A stretch of DNA of 49,066 bases from IMG/VR virus record IMGVR_UViG_3300025151_000057, positions 1 through 49,066 of that record. One strand, given 5' to 3'. The DNA is from a virus. Positions within the stretch are counted from its first letter, which is position 1, and the number at the start of each line of letters is the position of its first letter. The notes beneath the pieces were generated by a model. It made no database searches, was not told where the DNA came from, and was given only the letters and a program-made list of their open reading frames with translations. Below, one piece after another: positions 36,701 through 42,816 of this stretch. A program made the position numbers and the translations under genes.

Positions 36701-39700
36701 GGAGAAGAAAAGAAAAAGACTGTAAAAGACAGTGTTCGTGGTATGGTTTCGTATTTAAGCCAATACGGGCTGGATAAGCATGCCGCTGTCACCCTGAAAA
36801 TGGGCCGCAGAAGCCCTGTAGGAGTTAATCAGGCAGACAAAGATGCAGCAAGGTTTGCCTTGGATGAGCTGTTCACCATGAACTCAGACAACAATAAATT
36901 TGTTCGTGAGGTTAAAGATACAGTCGTTGATCCATTGAAGAAGTATTACATGGAAAACGGCACTAGAGAGATGGGGAAAATGACAGAAGAAGAGGCAGGG
37001 TATCACGCACAAGATGACCTTGGATTCTTTCTGTTCAGGCAAAGAGTTGTCAATGGAGATCGACAAGACAAGGCAAACCCCTTTGCAACTACCCCGACAT
37101 CGGCAAAGCAAGACTTAGTAAACATGGAAGCTAGGCTTGGCACAGATGCTTACGATGAGCTTCAAAAGCTTGCTTTAATGTTTCACGATCTTGTTTTCGA
37201 GGCGAGCGAAAATGCTGTGGCAGAGGGCGTGTATAGCCAGCAAGCAATGGACGAGATCATTGAACCAAACAGGGATTACTATGCCGCGTTTAGGGTTACA
37301 AAGTACATAGAAGACCCAATGTACATCCCAGCTGGAATAATGAAGCAAGTTGGTACGTTTGATGGCGTTGAAAACGTGTTTCATTCAACCATGCTTAAAG
37401 TTGTCTCCTTGAATCGTTTGACAAAGCTTAATAAGGCTAAAAACAGAGTCAGAGTTTTCTTGCAGAACAATTTTCCAGACGAAATAACAAAGGTCCCGAC
37501 TTATTACGTCGGGCCAGGCAAACCAAGGGAGCCAAAGGGGAAACCGAAAGCTGGTTACGAACGAATAGTTGAGCTTGTCGATGGCAAGCCTGTTTGGTGG
37601 GAAGTTGATAAGTCTATTGCAAAGTCGTTTGAAACGTCAGATATAGGCGGTCTTGATACAGTAGTCGGAGTCATGAACTCATGGACCTACAAGGCTTTTC
37701 ACCCGTTGTTTGTGACGTACAACCCTGGCTTTATTATTAAAAACCCAGTAAAAGACCTTCGCCGAACGTATGTCAACCTTGGTTCAATTTACAAGGTCAG
37801 CATGCTGGAATTGTTCGCCGAGCAGATCAAAGCTGTGCCAGCTGCGTATCGTCGCACGAAGGGCATCCTTGATCCAGTTGTAAAAGACATGCTGGACTCT
37901 GCGGCAATTGATATTCCGTTTGTGGGAAGAGATGCTGGCAAGCGGATGTTGCAAAGTGAGGAAAACAGCCTAGTTGCCTACGACAACATGCTTAAAAATG
38001 CAGGGCTGATGGAGGTACGCAAAGGGCGGCTGGAAAGCATTCCGTACCTTGGAAGAGTTTTCAGGGCAATTGAAGCAGCTGGAGAAATTACTGAAACAGC
38101 CACCAAAATCGCTGGTTGGCGGGTAATGGAAAAACGAAATGTTCCAATTCAGGAAAGAGCGTTTAACGTGCGAGCTTACGTGGGAACACCTGATTATAAG
38201 AAATCGGGTCTTTTCACCTCGGTTACTAACGGTGTTTTTATGTATTCACGGGTCAAGTGGAACGGCCTGCAAGCCGACATGAACCTTGCTACGCACTCGG
38301 ACACTGCTTCGGGGTGGTGGTGGAGACAACTCATTACAACGATCATGCCAACCTCGTTTACTAAGCTTACAGCCTATGGCGGGGGATCGGCGTTAATGTA
38401 CTTCATGCTGGGGCTTGATCCAGATGACGAAGAGGATATGGACAGCTTTTTAGGTCAGACCGTTTTGTGGTTCCATGAAAACTACAGGCGATACGGTTCG
38501 TACTGGACGCGGGCCTATGATTCAATACCGCTTGGACTTGACGAAGAATCTAAGGCTTTGTTTCTTTCAATTCCTCGCGACGAAACAAGCAAGCTGGTTG
38601 CAACGGCTTACGACCATTTCACAGATTTAATAATGCTGGGCCTTGGGCAGGACATTAAATCGGGAAAAACCACAGGGCAAGTTGCCGGTGATCTTTTTGC
38701 AGGGGTAACTTGGGATGCAGCGGCTCCTTCGTTGTCGCCCACACTTTTAATGTTAGCAAAAAATGGTCAATATTTGCTCGACAAGCAGCCGTATGATGAT
38801 TTTAGAGACAGGTATATTGTTCCTGATCTCCATTGGCAGGCAGGCGGGCATCATGCCGCACTTAAAATGCTTCAATGGAACATACAGCAATTTGGTGCGC
38901 CTGGACAAGCAGTTGGGTATCTCATGGACCTGGCTGAAGGAGATGCGGCTGAAACTACAATTTCCGAAGCTGCTTTAGAGGCGGCTGGTGCGTTGACTGG
39001 CATTGGATCTTTAATTCGACGTACTGATACGGGCTTAAAGGCTGAAGAATACGCAAGGATTGAAGTGCAGCAAAGGCATGACGCTCAGTTTAGATTGAGT
39101 CTAGGTTATAAAGCCTATAGCTTGGCAACTGAGCTTAATACGCTCAACCGAAAGGAAAAGTCAACAAGTCTTGGGTTAAACGAAAAAGACAGAAAGCGAA
39201 AATACGACCTAGCTTTGTATGGAAACTATGTTTACGAGCCAGCTAGAATGGCTATCAGAGAGGCTGATCTTGCAGCAGACACACAAAAAGGAAAATCGTT
39301 ACGCAAAAAACTGCTAAATACAGCCGAGTTAGCAGACAAAGGCCAGCTGCCTACGCTGGCAAAGTTTGATGCAGACAAAAAGGATGACATCACATGGGGT
39401 TTGTCTAATGCTGCGTACAAAGGAGCAACAACTCCCCCAGAAAGAAAAAACTATACAACCGATGGGGGCTTTGAAAAGTCTGTTGCAGAATACAACGAGA
39501 ACCAAGATGCTATGATCGAAAGAATGAAGCATTTCTTTCCAACGGAAAAAGAAGCGATAGATGCGTTAATGTATCATTTCCGGTTTGATAGGGTCGACGA
39601 CAACGGCAAACCGACCAGAAATAAGTACCAAATTAAGTATTTAGAAGCATACGACAAACGCAGAAAACAAATAATTCGGATTTATCGCACTCCAAACAAA

Positions 39701-39718
39701 GGACTTAAGCAAAAGTAG
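27737..39718 (+). CDS. Giant polyvalent internal virion protein (3,993 residues)
   Basis: One uninterrupted frame of 11,982 bases, about 24% of the genome. Order: Gln/Pro-rich start with QQQAP repeats (residues 60-75); an Ala/Gly-rich hydrophobic region (about 342-500) that may enter membranes; HEVAHQ at 1100, a zinc-protease-like motif; a DUF6884-like domain (about 1352-1475, VCLIGCAAKKFKGW); Glu/Gln-rich acidic linker (about 1975-1995); coiled coils (about 2090-2160); HEIGH at 2791 with a possible third ligand in PAELYAEA near 2910; a motif FVTYNPGFIIKNPVKDLRR near 3324 that I read as an LPD38-type region; helical C-terminus. This domain salad fits phage 'polyvalent' proteins, which are packaged and injected with DNA. 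It starts five bases after the previous stop. Confidence 0.8.
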   Translation: MQDQQNNQQNAMQQRLMQARDLYKQKTGVDFESKPEDAGPAVAVAEPPVVEKQAPKPEAIVPQQQAPQQQAPQQQMSATDLFQQRAIERWNKKVDAEESFKLESKFYRKDRKEKPEQEMPKEGEYFLDADGQLRRRESGRFYPTPEQEKGRTLQDKKEEEIRKRNMEIGNFSKVVPDSYISPDTEAERTRRLDKELKEYWAKKKGTAPLETPEIPEGMYMGLDGLGHYYNTDTRVSKEEFKKANPDVDIDRIQGEYFAGIMQEAKEDQLKFTGKGSAISGDEQSWGGYLGSKTPWIGSAMEIGALLALKPHFDAIEDGTATRRDYVVAGRYLAELEKEEGKGWWRGVGDIVADMPAFMIEFAAAGGGVATTTAKKGLKTAIESSAKMTAKELLKAGGKVAAKGAAKIGKVTLKQPHRIAEAAVRESMPEPTYDEATGRITFEGGSDNWARNVVRGTLDTGIETASEMSGGYTAGLIGKAMSGAVKPVKKVLDKVAPKTIKGAPKPARLDKKMWTHEIAAFQMKARVALQKKINKVANPKVREGIQKVFNAGGYNGIIEEYGEERLAELLRKATALSEYTDLDTDLGQTGEFFQGAFDVATAGNWQKLGDFGYHSAQQLAAFSVFPAGSMAAEGLSALDRAPSGREWRKLVLGTDTDGYFPSRKVRKQQWEATKKAQEAMRAGSAPISRVPVSAKIPGLVDTRPEAIEDKPDVIDHGKDVPTRQLYDAEGKPYTPKAVVKERAEKARKAAQQKQTESRAAEGTVRLSPEAAAVKRRQEVEEYKKSKVAKQAAAEREKLRAEKKDRLDKLPAEDKQWIKDTEDLIKSNPIFEGSEVDIDIVDGKKTATVTREDDRSVVFHYDKARTDRMIWNPKPMAGAPKGQIHLTSDASHTDINKQAIPWLVAEGVVSQEEIQAYPNLAQDYAKWANKRSLKKAKMEKATPLQKVFQKIYDFLEPIFTLQSSLFKDLEKRRSKSLMTDEMQEAIHVAQDAFLAKSLRGKTPPSMPGSKKPPKQPQTYRSGKPRPVWNPREPATKAEQKVADFMKARGKKFAFLDTPREATEPAGVHMTDSGYVFLFQGLADEVNRDFLSGKNLLWNVLGHEVAHQTKLDAAMPYNSKFYRARRKQWLKLNSKLDAYREFAENAGELDPSIPRKDWSYEEQQIGKEVQATLAGEFMSNPFFRKMLKQKEPGVYEKLKKKILQSVNSWGPKDQAKEMVLAEFRKTKGEKKPVEKKPLTAEQMQIISKAFKDKEKNDKLNPKPTGKFAEKNPDLIKKHFRTVDDFNEAAFDYMMMLDADQMKREMEREEGKKKSAGLKEKVLQGQKTLKDQSLKEYYQNHPHRKLIPTREEDVVEVCLIGCAAKKFKGWHKGIDLYDSRPFKQNVEYAEGTGMPWGILSAKFGFMDPYREYHDYDAELDTQEKRNAFGPKAVERVYEHLKNLGVDVENRQIKFTITAPKNYAKAFEDSRDFTHEVEIPMQGMGQGKRNQWLTEQIKEQKERKSLLEKDPVDSQMLADNLAAIEREEARRKAEAKKRQMPDYFTKDDNDNNQSFIEMLDQISREDPKQYNKAIREPLQDFMLGIKTPENSEVAKLEGSQLDSLAQSLTNPVQEWLFDWNQENLPMLQLDTVEKLAKALAVELNKTQTKQIPFSDYVPAKRKDEVYELLLTDFISGSGLPIPLMRAVRAVAPKITDDANFKNYHDAIIGRKGGLYKDKFKPTDPVAKDVVGQLVDKGDYLEIPEGLTLDSTAKYSDEQTALYDKAIIAIKLADTALKEANKSGLSFAEEAGEAAQNYLDDIEIKNKENKKLGLPAVNDPYEGDWSYLAETIEQFLYKNSGLEDKGDYIEIPFGFDFLRPTTLNHITPDIELQAGEAADLAEKLYVQHANEMPIENIADIADEEVMADIGVLLDTLYMEEFNETPWSEDADLEDFDRDPWDWNVEDRDAVADKIELTVFNYYKKLVKAKQDPTELESYEVPEEEQVEEEQEEEQVEREQGEEPQIYTDEDGNIKYDRLSDTALYRGITNGGRLDNQESRKEFAKRGVNYGGVQVYIGYDEFPIGADKKGGYGKWIDSKQKVGDAKDSLSKAIKKYASQLDKLIVKEAEKLGVPKGRGKLGLSKAKKYLEMLKKAEETAEKNPKLDKLRNEIEQAEQELEKAAGADEKAEYEFYSGIDTADVDWKKERPDIDFIGTEFLEGKKLVRLKGLTKGFHMDYHSHKMFYADKVKLGKFDKKKLKYEVMDLQGNPIGFLSRWEIANDYMTEEQAEEQRILEADHLQATIESQKLKDSKKPKKKPVKKVTLKQARESIRKEDPASSWFAGLRIEAKKVKAKAVKDIEFSEERFGRIPKSTLEYFDGKVQAWQYSGIKVGDTRSPKWASINAHYEEDKVKKGVEYTQIKTKKHLMYIPDAEGSESKKEERKAFYVGTFDNLLDAKHFAVMVERLGVVTHKAFVGEMSDDMKAEQSKMQAVYETFVQMRTNKNFDTDILEKAFVREIDTKRLESISPYMPDPEIEADIYLDAIDLGDQGLRHRMSKVGLAKVKELANIAPEFSFNPVFVVNQDYDLEFQGFTNFKFRLDLFNLDVDELKVGQTVGINLPSIGVKKITNQSVAEEKIIKLLKGFAAFSDSEAREIISKIPFDSKKLQNEILDRQGKLEQASVDYNRMQAREKVRIAKEQQLPDDSPDIRSTYQIRPPSKGLKAKPQGSPPRVPQPGSKGLKPQGPLSNAAIKQLFGLQGPELYKIAKILMAGGPLDVKKLRGAHGMFRYEVGTTNMDILINPTTAENEQALLQTLAHEIGHLIDYVPELLALSKKNNKGNLLARLEVLNNMLSKQQGFLPYMVEKDRRKIKRQAEKQAGPGASRETIQRIYEDMLIAQGILPLTRIRRELIEVTKAWSGDYTGLPKWYVNYRESPAELYAEALSMFLNSPGDLESMAPTFYNALIDYMNRNPEFLDAYSDVQLMMNGSDKDLSAQRTADLRKMFRDAGAHIHALGEEKKKTVKDSVRGMVSYLSQYGLDKHAAVTLKMGRRSPVGVNQADKDAARFALDELFTMNSDNNKFVREVKDTVVDPLKKYYMENGTREMGKMTEEEAGYHAQDDLGFFLFRQRVVNGDRQDKANPFATTPTSAKQDLVNMEARLGTDAYDELQKLALMFHDLVFEASENAVAEGVYSQQAMDEIIEPNRDYYAAFRVTKYIEDPMYIPAGIMKQVGTFDGVENVFHSTMLKVVSLNRLTKLNKAKNRVRVFLQNNFPDEITKVPTYYVGPGKPREPKGKPKAGYERIVELVDGKPVWWEVDKSIAKSFETSDIGGLDTVVGVMNSWTYKAFHPLFVTYNPGFIIKNPVKDLRRTYVNLGSIYKVSMLELFAEQIKAVPAAYRRTKGILDPVVKDMLDSAAIDIPFVGRDAGKRMLQSEENSLVAYDNMLKNAGLMEVRKGRLESIPYLGRVFRAIEAAGEITETATKIAGWRVMEKRNVPIQERAFNVRAYVGTPDYKKSGLFTSVTNGVFMYSRVKWNGLQADMNLATHSDTASGWWWRQLITTIMPTSFTKLTAYGGGSALMYFMLGLDPDDEEDMDSFLGQTVLWFHENYRRYGSYWTRAYDSIPLGLDEESKALFLSIPRDETSKLVATAYDHFTDLIMLGLGQDIKSGKTTGQVAGDLFAGVTWDAAAPSLSPTLLMLAKNGQYLLDKQPYDDFRDRYIVPDLHWQAGGHHAALKMLQWNIQQFGAPGQAVGYLMDLAEGDAAETTISEAALEAAGALTGIGSLIRRTDTGLKAEEYARIEVQQRHDAQFRLSLGYKAYSLATELNTLNRKEKSTSLGLNEKDRKRKYDLALYGNYVYEPARMAIREADLAADTQKGKSLRKKLLNTAELADKGQLPTLAKFDADKKDDITWGLSNAAYKGATTPPERKNYTTDGGFEKSVAEYNENQDAMIERMKHFFPTEKEAIDALMYHFRFDRVDDNGKPTRNKYQIKYLEAYDKRRKQIIRIYRTPNKGLKQK
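27920..27961 (+). repeat. 15-bp in-frame tandem repeat (QQQAP)
   Basis: The unit CCGCAGCAACAGGCT occurs twice (27920-27934, 27935-27949) and partly a third time to 27961, coding for a Gln/Ala/Pro spacer. Being a multiple of three, copy-number changes would alter linker length without breaking the frame of the giant gene. Confidence 0.85.
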
Positions 39719-39731
39719 CAGCATTTTGCTT
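39707..39731 (+). terminator. Hairpin at the end of the giant gene
   Basis: AAGCAAAA (39707-39714) pairs with TTTTGCTT (39724-39731) across a 9-base loop that contains the stop codon. It is followed by an A-run rather than a T-run, so it is a poor rightward terminator; it might stabilise the 3' end of the giant mRNA. AT-rich pairing makes it weak. Confidence 0.35.
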
Positions 39732-39757
39732 GCATAAAAAAAGTTTGGTCTATCGAC

Positions 39758-39787
39758 TTGACTTAGTTCGTTCAGCCAGGTTAATCT
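39758..39787 (+). promoter_or_regulatory. Weak sigma-70-like promoter candidate before csrA
   Basis: TTGACT (39758-39763) matches five of six -35 bases. At 17-18 bases lies TTAATC/TAATCT, a poor -10. The 107-base gap between the giant gene and the csrA ATG is one of few real gaps in the rightward unit, so a promoter here is reasonable, but the -10 element is weak. Confidence 0.25.
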
Positions 39788-39825
39788 TTGGCAACCAAGT
39801 TACAGGAAGTTTTTTGGAGGAACGA

Positions 39826-39996
39826 ATGCTTGTTTTATCAAGACGGGTGCTTGAAGAGATTGTTATCAATTCAAACATCAAAGTCACTGTTGTTGAGATA
39901 AACGGAAATCAAGTCCGTATCGGAGTCGAGGCTCCAAGCAATGTCTCAATCTTACGAGGTGAGCTTTTAAATCACGGGGGCAACTCCGATGACTAA
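39826..39996 (+). CDS. csrA: CsrA translational regulator
   Basis: A 56-residue protein matching CsrA along its length: MLVLSRRV at the start, the core GNQVRIGVEAP and the ILRGEL segment that carries the RNA-contacting arginine. CsrA dimers bind GGA in mRNA leaders and block or stabilise translation. The ATG at 39826 follows TTTTTGGAGGAACGA, a strong ribosome site that itself contains GGA motifs, so self-control is possible. A longer frame from 39730 adds an N-terminus CsrA proteins lack. Its last eight bases overlap the nuclease gene. A phage copy could redirect host or phage mRNA use. Confidence 0.95.
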   Translation: MLVLSRRVLEEIVINSNIKVTVVEINGNQVRIGVEAPSNVSILRGELLNHGGNSDD

Positions 39997-41065
39997 AGAA
40001 AGGCTTACTCACAGTCGGATGCAGTCTTTTAAGCTGTGCCGCAAAAAGCACTACTACGAATACGAAGTAGGCATAAGGAAAGAAACCGACGCGAAGGCGT
40101 TGCGAATGGGCCATGCTGGTCATGAAGGCTTGGATCAGTTGAAAAAGACCAACCTGATTGATGTGGCTTGCCAAGCCGTTAAAGACGAGTACAAAAATTG
40201 TCCACCGGAAATATCTCAGTATGACTGGGAGATTGAAGAACAGACAGTTTTAACTCTTCTCGAAATGTACAATTGGTACTGGCACTATTGGTCTTTGAAT
40301 GAGCATGAGCCGTTTAATGTAATTGTTTCAGAGGCATCATTTGACTTTCCGCTTCGCAACCCAAAAACAGGGTACGCGGCAAAAAACTTTGATAGAGCTG
40401 GCAAAATTGACGGCATTATCAAAAAGAACGGAAGGAAGCTTGTCCTGGAACATAAGTTTCTGGGCGAGGACATTAGCCATGGTGGCAGCTTTTTTGAAAG
40501 GCTTCGCTTGGATCAGCAATGCACAAACTACGTTGATGCAGCCAACAGCCTATTCGACAATGTTGATGGCGTGTTGTACGATCTGATTCGCAAGCCGACG
40601 ATTCAGCCAACCGCAATTCCTGTGCTGGACGAAGACGGCAAAAAGATTGTCTTAGATTCAAGCGGAGAGCGTGTTTACAACAAGGACGGCAAAACCTATC
40701 GCCAGTCAGCAGACAAAAAGCTTGGCTACGAGATTGTCACTCGGGATATGACCGTTGAAGAGTGGGGCCTGAAGCTTGCAGTTGACATTGAAAAACGGCC
40801 CGACTTTTATTTCCAGCGTCATGAAATAGCTCGCTTGGAAAGCGACATACAGGAGTTTCGTGAGGAAGTCTGGCAAATACAGCTGGATATTAGAAGTCAC
40901 CAGCGGTCTGGGAACTGGTACAAGACGGTTAACAAAGGCAGCTGCACGTACTGCCCCTTTACCTCGTTGTGCTTAAATAGGTCACAGATCGACAAAAACA
41001 CTCAGCCCTACGATTACCCTGAAGGGTTTGTCAAGCTGGAAGACGTGCATCCGGAGTTGGGCTAA
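39989..41065 (+). CDS. PD-(D/E)XK nuclease with Cys cluster (RecB/Cas4-type)
   Basis: A 358-residue nuclease. The catalytic core has Asp141 in GKIDGI and the ExK pair at Glu154-Lys156 in VLEHKF. Four cysteines (17, 319, 322, 328; the last three in CTYCPFTSLC) are laid out as in Cas4/AddB-type enzymes, where they hold an iron-sulfur cluster. It probably trims double-strand ends to make single-stranded tails, which the Sak4-like ATPase and SSB-like protein encoded downstream would use. The start overlaps csrA by eight bases and the stop overlaps the next gene by one base. Confidence 0.85.
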   Translation: MTKERLTHSRMQSFKLCRKKHYYEYEVGIRKETDAKALRMGHAGHEGLDQLKKTNLIDVACQAVKDEYKNCPPEISQYDWEIEEQTVLTLLEMYNWYWHYWSLNEHEPFNVIVSEASFDFPLRNPKTGYAAKNFDRAGKIDGIIKKNGRKLVLEHKFLGEDISHGGSFFERLRLDQQCTNYVDAANSLFDNVDGVLYDLIRKPTIQPTAIPVLDEDGKKIVLDSSGERVYNKDGKTYRQSADKKLGYEIVTRDMTVEEWGLKLAVDIEKRPDFYFQRHEIARLESDIQEFREEVWQIQLDIRSHQRSGNWYKTVNKGSCTYCPFTSLCLNRSQIDKNTQPYDYPEGFVKLEDVHPELG

Positions 41066-41484
41066 TGTTGTTTGATAAATTTTCACAAAATGACCCAAAG
41101 CCATTGGATGCAAAGTTTGATGGCAGTGATTACGACGACAAGGTGGACCGCCGAAGACTGGCCGGTCAGATCTTGCGAGTTTATGAGTGCATGAAAGATG
41201 GTCAGTGGCGAACGGTAAATGAGGTTCATCAAGTTACCGGCGACCCACACGCTTCTATCAGCGCACAGTTGAGGAATTTACGGAAGCCTAAGTTTGGTTC
41301 ATATAATGTTGTGAAACGAATCAGAGGTGAACGAAAAGATAGTTTGTACGAGTATCAGCTTTTAACCCAAAAAGGAACTTTAGAATGTCAACAGCACCAA
41401 AGTCAGTTGCAAGCCGGCCAGCCAAAAAATACGCCGAAGGCCACCGTCCCCAAGCAGCTAAAACGCCAGCTGTCTCAGGAGTAG
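41065..41484 (+). CDS. Winged-helix DNA-binding protein
   Basis: A 139-residue protein. Residues about 35-95 form a winged helix: helix RRLAGQILRVYECMKDG, recognition region TVNEVHQVTGDPHASISAQLR, and a wing with RIRGERKDSLYEYQ. The C-terminal 40 residues are Gln/Lys/Pro-rich and are encoded in the 100-base overlap with the next gene. Position within the recombination operon suggests a regulator or an end-binding factor. Similar small winged-helix proteins are common in phages without known targets. Confidence 0.75.
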   Translation: MLFDKFSQNDPKPLDAKFDGSDYDDKVDRRRLAGQILRVYECMKDGQWRTVNEVHQVTGDPHASISAQLRNLRKPKFGSYNVVKRIRGERKDSLYEYQLLTQKGTLECQQHQSQLQAGQPKNTPKATVPKQLKRQLSQE

Positions 41485-42263
41485 TCAAGGGCGTGGTTTC
41501 CAATCAAGGCGAAAGGATTGGAATTTACGGAAGTGGAGGCATCGGGAAAACCGAGCTGGCCTCTTCGCTGGCTAAAGTCGGAATAGATCCGCTGTTTATT
41601 GATCTCGATCAGGGAAGCATGGGCCTTGATGTAGCCAGGGCAGTGTCGGGGGAAGATCAGCACCTTACAAGAACTTACCAAGAGGTTCGAGATGTGCTGC
41701 AAAACCATGAGTTGGTCTCCCAGTTTGGGGCCGTAGTGATCGACACGTTTACGACTCTTGAGGACAGGATTCGCGATCACGTCATTGCGACGGTTCCTCA
41801 CGAAAAGGGCAAAAAGATTAGCTCGATCGAAGATTATGGCTTTGGAAAGGGCTTGTCTCATGTATTTGACCAAGCACTTTTAATTCTCAGCGATCTTGAG
41901 GCAGTTTGCCGGCTGGGTGTGCATGTTATTGTCATTTGCCATCAAGTCTCAGAGAAGGTTCCCAGTGTTGAATCGGAAGACTTCTTGGAATACCAGCCGC
42001 GTTTGCAATCTCCAGCAAAGACCGCAAAGCTTCGGGAACGCATGTTTGAGTGGTGCAACCATTTCTTCCGAGTTGACTTCGATCGTTTTGTTGACGGCGG
42101 TAAGGTTGCTTCGACAAACAAGCGAAGCATTCATACTGTCAAGACAACAACGGCGTGGGCCAAGCATCGGACAATGCCAAACGGCAGGCAGTTTCCCGAG
42201 TTAATTGATTTTGAAAAAGGCTCGTTTGGTTTGTGGGACATTATGTTTGGAGGTGCAGAATAA
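41385..42263 (+). CDS. Sak4-like RecA-fold ATPase (recombination)
   Basis: A 292-residue ATPase. Walker A is GSGGIGKT (residues 49-56) and Walker B is AVVID (116-120), followed by the Thr-rich switch TFTT. A conserved late segment reads VHVIVICHQ, the sensor-like strand of RecA-type AAA_24/Sak4 proteins, which anneal single strands and aid recombination. It starts 100 bases inside the winged-helix gene, with AAAGGAACTTTAG as the ribosome site. The N-terminal 40 residues are basic and disordered. It ends in a one-base overlap with the next gene. Confidence 0.85.
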   Translation: MSTAPKSVASRPAKKYAEGHRPQAAKTPAVSGVVKGVVSNQGERIGIYGSGGIGKTELASSLAKVGIDPLFIDLDQGSMGLDVARAVSGEDQHLTRTYQEVRDVLQNHELVSQFGAVVIDTFTTLEDRIRDHVIATVPHEKGKKISSIEDYGFGKGLSHVFDQALLILSDLEAVCRLGVHVIVICHQVSEKVPSVESEDFLEYQPRLQSPAKTAKLRERMFEWCNHFFRVDFDRFVDGGKVASTNKRSIHTVKTTTAWAKHRTMPNGRQFPELIDFEKGSFGLWDIMFGGAE

Positions 42264-42622
42264 TGGTTTCAAATAACACTCCCCCAAAGGGCGGCGTAGT
42301 TGACACCCCTGGCGAAGTAAAAAGAGCTGCCGTTGACGTGCTGAAGACGTTTAAAGATGCCTTGCACGAGCAGCATCATTTAGGCAGCGATCTTGAGAAT
42401 TTGCGAATGATTAGCAATGTCGCTTATAAGTATTCAGAAGAAGTTGAGCAGGAGTTTCTGGAGATTGCTCGCCGACGACACGTTTTTGGCGGGCGAGACG
42501 ATGAACAAGTATCTGGCGATTCAGAAAAGTCAATTGAGTTTATCGTTACAAAGATTGGTGCAGCAATTGTGCAGATTTGGTGTTCGGATTTGCATATTAA
42601 AATACAAGCTGAAGACAATTGA
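42263..42622 (+). CDS. Hypothetical protein in recombination operon
   Basis: A 119-residue helical protein with no recognised domain (KRAAVDVLKTFKDALHEQHH in the first helix). ATG 42263 follows GGAGGTGCAGAAT and overlaps the ATPase stop. It is the last gene before a strong terminator-like stem. Possibly an accessory of the recombinase, by position only. Confidence 0.7.
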   Translation: MVSNNTPPKGGVVDTPGEVKRAAVDVLKTFKDALHEQHHLGSDLENLRMISNVAYKYSEEVEQEFLEIARRRHVFGGRDDEQVSGDSEKSIEFIVTKIGAAIVQIWCSDLHIKIQAEDN

Positions 42623-42713
42623 ACAGCTGTTGGATGCTTGCCCGGGCTACCTCACGGATACCATCGGAGGATAGGCTGTCACAGGAAACGACGGCGGTCT
42701 GGGCAGGTTTTTT

Positions 42714-42800
42714 ACGAAGTGGGTGGTTTAAGTAGTCTTTGATTATGGTCAAACAGTACGCTTAACTAAATTCCACCCACTTCGTTTTTTATTTTTTTTT
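42714..42800 (+). terminator. Long-loop intrinsic terminator
   Basis: A perfect 13-bp stem, ACGAAGTGGGTGG (42714-42726) and CCACCCACTTCGT (42773-42785), is followed by a run of 15 bases that are all T except one A. The 46-base loop contains a second pairing near its ends (TTTA/TAAA). It resembles the 2292-2365 element in having a long loop with inner structure. The SSB-like gene begins just downstream. Confidence 0.9.
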
Positions 42801-42813
42801 AAATAAGGATTTT
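42801..42813 (+). promoter_or_regulatory. Leader element AAATAAGGATTTT upstream of SSB-like gene
   Basis: Exact copy of the 13-base leader found before the major capsid gene. It directly follows the T-run of the terminator and provides the AAGGA ribosome site. With no obvious promoter between, the SSB-like gene must be read by transcripts escaping the terminator or from a start hidden in the stem region. Confidence 0.45.
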
Positions 42814-42816
42814 GTG

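Noticed and set aside
39730-39825. N-terminal extension of CsrA
   Set aside because: CsrA proteins start with MLxLxR; the strong GGAGG lies directly before the ATG at 39826.
42632-42733. 33-codon frame reaching into the terminator stem
   Set aside because: No ribosome site and it runs through the structured RNA element.
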